This document shows, one piece after another, positions 1 to 6,800 of a stretch of 12,656 nt of DNA. Below the pieces are notes generated by a model, which saw only the letters and a program-made list of their open reading frames with translations, did no database searches and was not told the DNA's origin. Source of the DNA: an uncultured Candidatus Melainabacteria bacterium (GTDB taxonomy: Bacteria > Cyanobacteriota > Vampirovibrionia > LMEP-6097); the NCBI GenBank assembly GCA_937927525.1, contig CALBDR010000244.1, positions 1 through 12,656 on the forward strand, given 5' to 3'. Positions within the stretch are counted from its first letter, which is position 1; every line of letters starts with the position of its first letter. The translations under genes and the position numbers were made by a program.

Positions 1-1
1 T

Positions 2-160
2 AAAGAAGTGCTTCGAGATTTAAGCTTTAAACTACCTGATCTTGAAACTCAAAAGAGAGTTTCTGAATATTTTATTTTATCTTTTCAGGTAAAAAAGCTT
101 GAAGCTGCGCTTCTAGAGAAAAGATTTGAATTAAGTCAAGGTATATTAGAGAAGGTGTAA
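2..160 (+). CDS. C-terminal end of a type I specificity (HsdS-like) subunit, partial
   Basis: An open frame enters from the left edge and ends at TAA (158-160), giving 52 residues. The readable tail has the pattern of the end of an HsdS target-recognition domain followed by its conserved coiled-coil spacer. A 'LPDLETQKRVSEYF' stretch (residues 12-25 of the fragment) matches the usual 'LPPLxxQxxIxxxL' of HsdS proteins. A helical run with repeated 'KKLEAALLEK' follows. Only one base separates its stop from the hsdM start, so it belongs to the same operon. A complete HsdS is encoded further on, so this is a second specificity protein or half-protein. Whether it is a full two-domain subunit, a one-domain half-subunit or a decayed remnant cannot be told because the rest lies outside the window. 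The family call rests on a short segment and is moderately sure. Confidence 0.6.
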   Translation, partial: KEVLRDLSFKLPDLETQKRVSEYFILSFQVKKLEAALLEKRFELSQGILEKV

Positions 161-161
161 C

Positions 162-1703
162 ATGAATCAAACTATCATTAAAGAAGAACAAAAAACTAAA
201 CAACAAGACATAAACAACGCACTATGGGCGGCTTGTGACACATTTAGAGGCGTTATGGATGCTGCTAGCTATAAAGATTATATTCTGGTAATGCTTTTCT
301 TGAAGTATATTTCAGATGTTTGGAAAGATCATTATCAGGAGTATAAAAAACAATATGGTGATGATGATGTTCGTATCCGTAGAAAGCTTGAGCGTGAAAG
401 ATTCGTTCTACCAGAGGGTTCTAGTTTTTATAACCTCTATGATAAGCGAGATGAAACTAATATAGGTGAACTTATAAATGAAGCGCTAGATGCTATAGAA
501 ACTGCTAATAAAGCTAAACTAGAAGGTGTTTTTAGAAATATAGATTTTAATTCTGAAGCTAACCTAGGTAAAGCGAAGGATAGAAATAGAAGACTTAAAA
601 GTCTTTTAGAAGATTTTAATAAAGATAAACTAGATATGAGTCCTAGTAAGATTTCTGGAGATCTTATCGGTAATAGTTACATTTATCTTATAGAAAGATT
701 CGCTTCTGATGCAGGAAAGAAAGCGGGAGAGTTCTATACTCCTCATGAAGTTTCTGAATTAGTAGCTAAACTATGTGCTCCTAAGTCTGGTGCTCGTATC
801 TGTGATCCTTCTTGTGGTTCTGGCGGTCTTTTAATAGAAGCTGCAAAGCTTGTCACCGACAAGAATTACTCTATATACGGCATGGAGGTAAATGGTAGCA
901 CTTGGGCTTTATGTAGAATGAATATGTTCTTACATGGAGCAGATTCCGCTCGTATAGATTGGTGTAACACTCTTACAAGCCCTACTTTAGTAGAGAATGA
1001 TAAGTTAATGAAGTTTGATAATATAGTCGCGAATCCTCCTTTTTCACTTGATAAATGGGGAGCAGAAGAAGCAGAGGCTGATGAATTTAACCGTTTTTGG
1101 AGAGGGATTCCCCCTAAATCTAAAGGTGACTATGCTTTTATTAGTCATATGATTGAGTCTGCAAAAGCAAAAGAAGGCAGAATAGCTGTAGTAGTACCTC
1201 ATGGAGTGCTATTTAGAGCTGCTTCTGAAGGGAGAATTAGAACTAAACTTATAGAAGATAATCTTTTAGATGCTGTTATCGGTTTACCCGCTAATTTATT
1301 TCCTTCTACTTCTATTCCAGTCGCTATTTTAGTCTTTGATCGTTCAAGAGAAGCTTCAGCAGTGAATGAAAATAAAAAAGATGTTCTTTTTATAGATGCT
1401 AGTAAAGATTTCAAATCTGGGAAAAATCAGAATTTACTTTTAAAAGAGCACTTAGAAAAGATTTTAAGCACTTATAATGAGCGTAAAGAGATAGAGAAAT
1501 ACTCTCACCTAGCGAGTTTTGAGGAGATTAAAGAAAATGACTTTAACCTTAATATCCCTCGCTACGTAGATACCTTCGAAGAAGAGGAAGAAATAGATAT
1601 TAAAGCTGTGCAGAAAGAGATTGAAGAGCTGGAGGCTGAGCTTGATACAGCTAGGGGAAGGATGAAAGAGATTTTGGCAGAGTTGGGGGTTTTGGAAGAG
1701 TAA
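162..1703 (+). CDS. hsdM: Type I restriction-modification methyltransferase subunit HsdM
   Basis: This 513-residue protein is the N6-adenine methyltransferase subunit of a type I restriction-modification complex. It transfers a methyl group from S-adenosylmethionine to adenine at the site chosen by HsdS. An HsdM amino-terminal helical domain spans about residues 16-150, with the typical 'LWAACDTFRG' opening. The conserved 'GEFYTP' is at 189-194, SAM-binding motif I 'DPSCGSGG' at 215-222 and catalytic motif IV 'NPPF' at 291-294. The last 40 residues form an acidic coiled coil that probably contacts HsdS. The length is normal for the family and the catalytic motifs are intact. The ATG at 162 is preceded by AGAAGG (149-154) at good spacing and lies one base after the previous stop. 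It is first of the three core subunits in the operon. The identification is firm; the methylated sequence is unknown. Confidence 0.97.
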   Translation: MNQTIIKEEQKTKQQDINNALWAACDTFRGVMDAASYKDYILVMLFLKYISDVWKDHYQEYKKQYGDDDVRIRRKLERERFVLPEGSSFYNLYDKRDETNIGELINEALDAIETANKAKLEGVFRNIDFNSEANLGKAKDRNRRLKSLLEDFNKDKLDMSPSKISGDLIGNSYIYLIERFASDAGKKAGEFYTPHEVSELVAKLCAPKSGARICDPSCGSGGLLIEAAKLVTDKNYSIYGMEVNGSTWALCRMNMFLHGADSARIDWCNTLTSPTLVENDKLMKFDNIVANPPFSLDKWGAEEAEADEFNRFWRGIPPKSKGDYAFISHMIESAKAKEGRIAVVVPHGVLFRAASEGRIRTKLIEDNLLDAVIGLPANLFPSTSIPVAILVFDRSREASAVNENKKDVLFIDASKDFKSGKNQNLLLKEHLEKILSTYNERKEIEKYSHLASFEEIKENDFNLNIPRYVDTFEEEEEIDIKAVQKEIEELEAELDTARGRMKEILAELGVLEE

Positions 1704-1706
1704 ATT

Positions 1707-2552
1707 ATGGAAAAAGAAGTAATATATGAATTAAGTAAAAATTTTGAAGCACATTCTTATCAAGAGGATGAAGTAGAATATTGGCTAGCAAGAGATTTAC
1801 AGTTTTTACTTGGTTATAGTAAGTGGAATAATTTTGAGAAAGTAATAGTAAAAGCGAAAGAAGCTTGTAAAGGCTCTAATAATCAAGTTATTGACCATTT
1901 TCTTGACGTCGGGAAAATGGTCGAACTAGGTAGTACAGCGGGTCGTAAAATAAATGATATTAAACTAACAAGATATGCTTGTTATTTAATTGCTCAAAAT
2001 GGTGATCCACGTAAGCAGGAAATAGCTTTTGCTATGACTTATTTCGCTACGCAGACAAGGAAGCAAGAAGTTTTAGAAAAAAAACTAGCTGAACTAGAAA
2101 GGGTGCAGGCTAGAGAAAAACTAACCAGTTCTGAAAAAGAGCTTTCTAGTATTTTGTTTGAACGAGGAGTTGACAGTAGAGGTTTTGCTTTGATTCGAAG
2201 TAGAGGTGATACAGCTCTTTTTGGTGGAAATGATACTAAAACCATGAAAACAAAATTGTCTGTTCCTACTAATCGAGCCTTAGCCGATTTTTTACCTACA
2301 GTGACGATGAAGGCAAAAGATTTAGCCAATGAAATAACGAATTATAATGTAAAAAAGAATTTAAATATTAAAGGCGAGGAAAAAATCAGCTCTGAGCATG
2401 TGAAAAATAATGAAAATATGCGAGAAATGCTGAAAAAAAGTGACATAATTCCTGAAAATTTACCTGCTGAAGAGGATGTTAAAAAAGTAGAGAGACGTTT
2501 AAAATCTGAAGCGAAGAAACTTTCTAAAGGAACAAAAAAATTACAGGGTTAA
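1707..2552 (+). CDS. dinD: DinD-like DNA-damage-inducible protein (BRO-N type)
   Basis: This 281-residue protein resembles E. coli DinD in length and in several blocks. These are 'WLARDLQFLLGYSKW' (26-40), 'AKEAC' (50-54), 'DHF...KMV..GS' (63-76), 'LTRYACYLIAQNGDP' (87-101), 'TYFATQTRKQ' (111-120) and the 'LFGG' motif at 171-174. The amino half is a BRO-N-type domain as found in phage antirepressors. In E. coli DinD is an SOS protein reported to inhibit RecA strand exchange; its role inside restriction operons is not established. The start lies 3 bases after hsdM, with GGAAGAG (1694-1700) as ribosome site, so it is co-expressed with the methyltransferase. I see no LexA-type box upstream, so SOS control of its own is unlikely here. 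The carboxyl end is lysine-rich and helical. A perfect inverted repeat lies inside the gene at 1893-1922. Confidence 0.88.
   Translation: MEKEVIYELSKNFEAHSYQEDEVEYWLARDLQFLLGYSKWNNFEKVIVKAKEACKGSNNQVIDHFLDVGKMVELGSTAGRKINDIKLTRYACYLIAQNGDPRKQEIAFAMTYFATQTRKQEVLEKKLAELERVQAREKLTSSEKELSSILFERGVDSRGFALIRSRGDTALFGGNDTKTMKTKLSVPTNRALADFLPTVTMKAKDLANEITNYNVKKNLNIKGEEKISSEHVKNNENMREMLKKSDIIPENLPAEEDVKKVERRLKSEAKKLSKGTKKLQG
1893..1922. repeat. Intragenic inverted repeat in dinD
   Basis: The arms GACCATTTTC (1893-1902) and GAAAATGGTC (1913-1922) are perfect reverse complements around a 10-base spacer. The spacer's core, GACGTC, is itself a palindrome. The arms hold the codons for Asp63-His64-Phe65 and Lys70-Met71-Val72, which complement each other codon by codon. 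E. coli DinD has DHF and MV at matching places, so protein constraint may explain part of the symmetry. A role as operator or RNA hairpin is inference. Confidence 0.6.
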
Positions 2553-2649
2553 AGCTTTTAGTTATTGTATGTGGGGTTTGGTTTGTTTGAGTTACCTAAA
2601 AATGAATGTATTGAACTGATTACAGAATATTAAATGAAATATAAAAGAT
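2553..2649 (+). other. 97-base intergenic gap between dinD and rhuM
   Basis: This is the largest non-coding stretch in the window. It is AT-rich and contains TTGAAC (2611-2616) and an AT-rich TATTAA (2628-2633), but their spacing is too short for a convincing sigma-70 promoter. A short open frame in it, from GTG 2571 to TAA 2631-2633, would give about 20 residues with no similarity I recognise; it may be a gene remnant or chance. No intrinsic terminator hairpin is visible. The gap suggests that rhuM was inserted as a separate unit or has its own weak promoter. Confidence 0.4.
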
Positions 2650-3687
2650 ATGGCAGAAATAAAAAACTTAATTATAAGAAACAGCACAGCAGAGTTTTTG
2701 ATCTTTACTAGTAAGTCTGCTGATGAAGGTATCGAAGTCAGATATGAAAATGAGACTATATGGTTAAGTCAGAAAATGCTCATGGCTTTATATGATGTTA
2801 GTAAGGCTACTATAAGTGAGCATTTGAAAAATATTTTTGAAACTAGTGAATTAGATAAACAATCAACTGTTCGGAATTTCCGAACAGTTCAAAAAGAGGG
2901 TAATAGGAACGTTGCACGGGATATTGAATATTATAATCTCGATGCGATTATTGCTGTGGGTTACCGAGTAAACTCCCCCAAGGCTACAGAATTTAGACGT
3001 TGGGCTACAGAAGTTTTAAAGCAGTTCGCGATTAAAGGTTATGTCATAGACAGAAAGAGAATGGAGAATGGTAATTTTCTTAACGAAGATTACTTTGAAC
3101 ATTTACTTGCTGAAATTCGTGAAATTAGGCTTAGTGAGAGACGTTTTTATCAGAAAATTACTGATATTTATGCCACAAGTGTCGACTATGATAAAAAAGC
3201 ACCTACAACTAAAGAGTTTTTTGCTAAGGTACAAAATAAATTACATTATGCGATTCATGGACATACCGCTGCTGAATTGATTAAAAAAAGAGCAGATAGC
3301 TCTAAACCTAATATGGGATTGACTTCATGGGAAAATTCACCTGATGGAAAAATTGTAAAAACTGATGTTAGTATTGCTAAAAATTATTTAAGCGCAGAAG
3401 AGTTAGACTCTTTAGGAAGAATAGTGAATGCATATTTAGAATTAGCGGAGGATAGAGCTAAGCGTCAAATACCAATGTATATGGCTGATTGGGCTAAAAG
3501 ATTAGATAAATTTTTAGAGTTTGATGATAGAGAGATTTTAAAAGATGCTGGAACTATAAGCGCCAAAATTGCTAAAGATTATGCTGAGACTGAGTTTGAG
3601 AAGTTTAGGATTGAGCAGGATAAGTTTTTTAAATCAGATTTTGATGATGAACTCGAAAAACTGAGTCAGGGTTTGGAAGAGGGTTAA
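2650..3687 (+). CDS. rhuM: RhuM family protein
   Basis: This 345-residue protein has the full layout of the RhuM family, named after a gene of Salmonella pathogenicity island 3 and common in restriction and defence loci. A helix-turn-helix-like segment lies at about 39-63 ('LSQKML...SKATISEHL'). The conserved 'STVRNFRTVQ' is at 72-81, followed by 'YYNLDAIIAVGYRVNS' at 94-109 and 'FRRWATEVLKQFAIKGY' at 115-131. Another conserved block, 'FFAKVQNKLHYAIHGHTAAELI', is at 190-211. The carboxyl third is charged and helical. The biochemical function of the family is unknown. The amino domain suggests DNA binding, and no enzyme motif is evident to me. The ATG at 2650 has only a weak ribosome site and follows a 97-base gap, so translation may be poor. 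The gene carries a strong palindrome at 2865-2889. The family call is firm. Confidence 0.9.
   Translation: MAEIKNLIIRNSTAEFLIFTSKSADEGIEVRYENETIWLSQKMLMALYDVSKATISEHLKNIFETSELDKQSTVRNFRTVQKEGNRNVARDIEYYNLDAIIAVGYRVNSPKATEFRRWATEVLKQFAIKGYVIDRKRMENGNFLNEDYFEHLLAEIREIRLSERRFYQKITDIYATSVDYDKKAPTTKEFFAKVQNKLHYAIHGHTAAELIKKRADSSKPNMGLTSWENSPDGKIVKTDVSIAKNYLSAEELDSLGRIVNAYLELAEDRAKRQIPMYMADWAKRLDKFLEFDDREILKDAGTISAKIAKDYAETEFEKFRIEQDKFFKSDFDDELEKLSQGLEEG
2865..2889. repeat. Perfect 11-bp-arm palindrome inside rhuM
   Basis: The arms AACTGTTCGGA (2865-2875) and TCCGAACAGTT (2879-2889) are exact reverse complements around the 3-base centre ATT (2876-2878). Symmetry stops at both flanks (C at 2864 and C at 2890). 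The element encodes Thr73 to Val80 of the conserved 'TVRNFRTV' block, next to the predicted helix-turn-helix. The repeat is out of phase with the codons, so amino-acid constraint alone does not readily produce it. It could be a protein-binding site or an mRNA hairpin; function is inferred, the symmetry is seen. Confidence 0.8.
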
Positions 3688-3698
3688 AGATTAATTTT

Positions 3699-3713
3699 GA
3701 GGAAGATTAAGTG
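3699..3713 (+). promoter_or_regulatory. Ribosome binding site deciding the GTG start of hsdS
   Basis: GAGGAAG (3699-3705) sits 5 bases before GTG (3711-3713). An in-frame TAA (3708-3710) lies immediately before the GTG, so no earlier start is possible. The next in-frame ATG is residue 19, inside the conserved 'LPEGWEMVRLGEV' opening of HsdS. The GTG is therefore the likely start. Confidence 0.7.
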
Positions 3714-4970
3714 GAAAGTAAATTAAAGAAAGAGAAACAGAAGGCTTTGCCTGAGGGGTGGGAGATGGTTAGGCTTGGAGAGGTAGCTGATTTTAAAAAT
3801 GGTATTAATTTTACACCTTCTGAGGGGCAAAATTTAATTCAAGTATTAGGTGTCGGTGATTTCAAAGATTTTAGTTTACTAAGTCAATGCAAATCTATAC
3901 CTTTTTTGAGTATTGATAAAAATATTGATGAGTCCTATTTTTTGAAGAAAAATGATTTGGTTTTTGTTAGATTTAATGGTAACAAAAATTTAGTTGGTAG
4001 ATGCATATTAATTAACTCTAATGAAAAATTTCTGACTCATTCAGGGTTTACTATTCGTGCTCGTTTACAAAAAAAAGCAAACTTTATTCCAGAATACATT
4101 AGCTTACTTATGCAATATGGTGTTTTAAAAAAGTCTTTAAAAAGAGATGGCAGAGGAACAAATATTTCTAATTTAAATCAAGAAATGCTTGGGAATGTTT
4201 TAATACCAAACATCCCACTTCCTCAACAAAAAAAAATAGTTTCTATTTTAGATACTTGGTCTGAAGCTATTGAGAAGCTCGAAAAGCTTATTGAGCTTAA
4301 GAAGAAGAGGTTTGAGTGGGTTAGGGATAAAGTGTTTTTTGATTTAAACTTTATTAAAAATTCTGAGAATGTGAGAAGAAGTACTCTAGGTGATTTAGGT
4401 GAAGCTTTTTCTGGCTTGGTTAGTATTTCTAAAGATGATTTAGGGAATGGAAGTTCATTCATTCCTTACACAAATATATTCTCAAATTATTCAGTTGATA
4501 TAAATTCTTTAGAGAAAGTTAACCTAGAATCCAATAACAAAAAACAAAACTTAGTTGAGAAAGGTGATGTTTTTTTTACTATTTCATCTGAAATACCATC
4601 AGAAGTGGGGGTTAGTTCAGTCTTGTGTGATGACATAGAGGAATCTGTATATTTAAACAGTTTTTGTTTTGGTTGGAGATCAAAGATCAAATTTGACTTA
4701 GACTTTTTAAAGTATTACTTTAGATCAAGGGTTTTTAGGAAACAAATTATTAAATTGGGGCAAGGAGCTACAAGATTTAATATTTCAAAAAATCAGGTCT
4801 TGAAATTAGAGATAGTTTTTCCTAAAGAAATAAGTAAACAAAGAGAAATTTCTATTAGATTGATGTTACTTCACCGTGATTATGAAAATAATATTCGAAA
4901 TTTGAATTTATTAAAAAAACAAAAACAAGGCTTAATGCAAAAACTTTTATCAGGAGAGATTTTAGTATGA
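3711..4970 (+). CDS. hsdS: Type I restriction-modification specificity subunit HsdS
   Basis: This 419-residue protein chooses the bipartite DNA target of the type I complex. It has the full two-half design. The first target-recognition domain spans about 14-170, opening with 'LPEGWEMVRLGEVADFKNG'. A first central conserved helical spacer follows at about 168-210 ('IPLPQQKKIVSIL...EKLIELKKKR'). The second recognition domain spans about 223-372, opening 'RRSTLGDLGEAFSG'. The final spacer runs from about 373 to 419 and ends 'KKQKQGLMQKLLSGEILV', a standard HsdS finish. Both spacers pair as a coiled coil that sets the distance between the two half-sites and binds HsdM. The start is GTG with a good ribosome site. 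The stop overlaps the next start by four bases (ATGA), coupling it to the ATPase gene. The target sequence cannot be deduced by eye. Function is firm. Confidence 0.95.
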   Translation: MESKLKKEKQKALPEGWEMVRLGEVADFKNGINFTPSEGQNLIQVLGVGDFKDFSLLSQCKSIPFLSIDKNIDESYFLKKNDLVFVRFNGNKNLVGRCILINSNEKFLTHSGFTIRARLQKKANFIPEYISLLMQYGVLKKSLKRDGRGTNISNLNQEMLGNVLIPNIPLPQQKKIVSILDTWSEAIEKLEKLIELKKKRFEWVRDKVFFDLNFIKNSENVRRSTLGDLGEAFSGLVSISKDDLGNGSSFIPYTNIFSNYSVDINSLEKVNLESNNKKQNLVEKGDVFFTISSEIPSEVGVSSVLCDDIEESVYLNSFCFGWRSKIKFDLDFLKYYFRSRVFRKQIIKLGQGATRFNISKNQVLKLEIVFPKEISKQREISIRLMLLHRDYENNIRNLNLLKKQKQGLMQKLLSGEILV

Positions 4971-6781
4971 AAATAAAAAAAATGATTTTAAAAAACTTTC
5001 GAAGCCATTTGGATACAGAAATTGACTTTAATGAATCACTAAATGTAATAGTTGGGAAAAATGATGTTGGAAAGTCTTCAATATTAGAAGCACTTGGCAT
5101 ATTTTTAGGTGAGGATTACCATAAGGTTGACATATCAGATCTATCTATTCACGCGGAGAGTAAATTTATTGAAATTAGATTAATTTTTTCTGTTGATCCT
5201 GATAAAGAATATAGTATCGATACTAAGGATACGGAGATTAAAACTACTCTAAGAAAAGAATACTTACTTAATGCTGATGGTGATTTGGAGATTGTGAAAA
5301 GGTGGGACTGTAAAAAAGATAAAATAACAGTTACATCTTTACAGGTTTTAGTAAATGCTAATTATTTTAATCAAATCTCAGTTCCTTTAATAACCTTGAA
5401 AAATAGTGAATTGAAAAAGATTCTTGAAGAAAAAAATAAAACTTGTGATAAAAGAGTTAATTCTAATATTAGAGAGGTTATCTATGAATCATATGCTTCA
5501 ATAGATTTGAGTTCTAGAGAGATTGAATTTAAAAATGAGGATTCTGCAAAGTTATGGAATTCAATTAAAAAGGAGTTACCTATATTTTTTCTATTCCAAT
5601 CTGATAGATCAAATAGAGACAGTGATAAAGATGTACAAGATCCTTTAAAAGCCATTACTAAGCAGGCTATTGCTAGCTTAGACAAAGAATTAGAGGCTGT
5701 TAAGAGAGATATTGATCTAAAAATACAGGAAATGAGTAGGAGAACTATTGAGAAATTACACGAAATGTCTCCTGAAATAGCAAATCAGCTTAAAACTGAG
5801 ATTAGTCATAAGCCTTGGGATTCATTATTTTCATTTTCTTTTTTAGGTGATGATAATATTCCTCTTAATAAAAGAGGGAGTGGGGTTAGAAGACTCATTT
5901 TACTTAACTATTTTAGAGCGCAAGCAGAATTAAAGCAGGATACGGAAAAAGATATTATCTATGCTATTGAAGAACCTGAGACAGCTCAACATCCTAATCA
6001 TCAGGTAATGCTTATTAATGCTTTAAATGAACTTGCACAAAAGGATAGTAATCAATTGTTTGTTACCACTCATTCTCCTGAGATTGCCAAACTTTGTTCA
6101 GAAGAAAATTTGATTTATATAAAAGCTGATGATAACAAAGTTGTTGTAGAAAATGATTCTGAAAGAAAATTGTATGATATAGCTGAAACTCTGGGCACAT
6201 TACCTTACATTTCAAAATTTTCAATATTTTTAGAAGGAGAGACTGATGTTAGGTTTTTAAAAACATTGAATAAAAATATTGACGAATTTAAAACTATTAT
6301 TGACTTAGATAAAGAAACTAAAATAAAAGTTTTACCTTTATTTGGTTCTTGTCTTAAAAGTTGGATAGATAAAGGCTATATAGAAGGCTCAAATATAAAA
6401 GGTTTTTATCTATTTGATAAAGATGATGATGAAAAATATAAATCAGAGATAGAATCTATAAAAAAGAATGGCTCTGAAGGTTTTTTAACTGAAAAACTAA
6501 TGATGGAAAATTATTTTTCGCCAAGCTTAATTGAAAAAGAATTTAATATTAAAATAAGCGAAGAAGATAAAGATAACTGGGATGAGATAAATATTATTGA
6601 TCTAGTTTTAAAGTATGATTCCTCTTTAAATAAAGATAAAAAGACAAAGAAATATATAAAAGATAGGATTAATGGCTCTCTTTTAAATTCAATTAATAAG
6701 AATACTCTAAATGAAGTTAATGCTTTTGAAGAAATCCAAGCTTGGTTCCAAAAAATATGTGAACTATATTCAAGAGCATAA
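4967..6781 (+). CDS. OLD-family ATP-dependent nuclease (AAA ATPase with TOPRIM domain)
   Basis: This 604-residue protein joins an ABC-type ATPase to a TOPRIM nuclease, as in the OLD (overcoming lysogenization defect) family. The Walker A is 'GKNDVGKS' (30-37). A signature-like loop, 'NKRGSGVRR', lies at 301-309, the Walker B 'IIYAIEEPETAQHP' at 330-343 and the H-loop 'TTHSPEIA' at 367-374. The TOPRIM domain starts with 'FLEGETDVRFL' (421-431; acidic E423, E425, D427). It continues with 'FYLFDKDDD' (480-488; acidic cluster from D484) and an 'ENY' at 514-516, so metal-binding acids look present. OLD proteins cleave DNA and act in phage defence, for example GajA of Gabija. Here there is no UvrD-like partner gene. 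The ATG overlaps the hsdS stop as ATGA, with AGGAGA (4952-4957) as ribosome site, and hsdR follows 19 bases later. It is likely an accessory nuclease made together with the type I complex. Family is firm; any cooperation with HsdR is inference. Confidence 0.88.
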   Translation: MKIKKMILKNFRSHLDTEIDFNESLNVIVGKNDVGKSSILEALGIFLGEDYHKVDISDLSIHAESKFIEIRLIFSVDPDKEYSIDTKDTEIKTTLRKEYLLNADGDLEIVKRWDCKKDKITVTSLQVLVNANYFNQISVPLITLKNSELKKILEEKNKTCDKRVNSNIREVIYESYASIDLSSREIEFKNEDSAKLWNSIKKELPIFFLFQSDRSNRDSDKDVQDPLKAITKQAIASLDKELEAVKRDIDLKIQEMSRRTIEKLHEMSPEIANQLKTEISHKPWDSLFSFSFLGDDNIPLNKRGSGVRRLILLNYFRAQAELKQDTEKDIIYAIEEPETAQHPNHQVMLINALNELAQKDSNQLFVTTHSPEIAKLCSEENLIYIKADDNKVVVENDSERKLYDIAETLGTLPYISKFSIFLEGETDVRFLKTLNKNIDEFKTIIDLDKETKIKVLPLFGSCLKSWIDKGYIEGSNIKGFYLFDKDDDEKYKSEIESIKKNGSEGFLTEKLMMENYFSPSLIEKEFNIKISEEDKDNWDEINIIDLVLKYDSSLNKDKKTKKYIKDRINGSLLNSINKNTLNEVNAFEEIQAWFQKICELYSRA

Positions 6782-6800
6782 ATAAAGGAAAAACCCTCTA

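Noticed and set aside
849..863. Small hairpin CTTGTC-ACC-GACAAG in hsdM
   Set aside because: Six-base arms within coding sequence are expected by chance in a window of this length, and nothing else supports a function.
1199..1414. Minus-strand open frame inside hsdM, and similar shadow frames in the other large genes
   Set aside because: They lie wholly within well-supported genes and show no family motif.
2611..2645. Promoter for rhuM from TTGAAC and nearby TATTAA or TATAAA
   Set aside because: TTGAAC to TATTAA is only 11 bases apart, and TATAAA lies about 4 bases from the start codon. The AT-rich background makes such matches common.
2865..2889. LexA/SOS box
   Set aside because: The palindrome contains CTG and CAG but with 15 bases between them instead of 10, and its GTTC/GAAC order and spacing fit neither the Bacillus-type nor the alphaproteobacterial box. 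It also lies inside a gene.
4967..6781. Reading the OLD gene as part of a Gabija or PARIS system
   Set aside because: Gabija needs an adjacent UvrD-like helicase gene, which is absent. PARIS has ATPase and TOPRIM on two proteins, whereas here they are fused on one.
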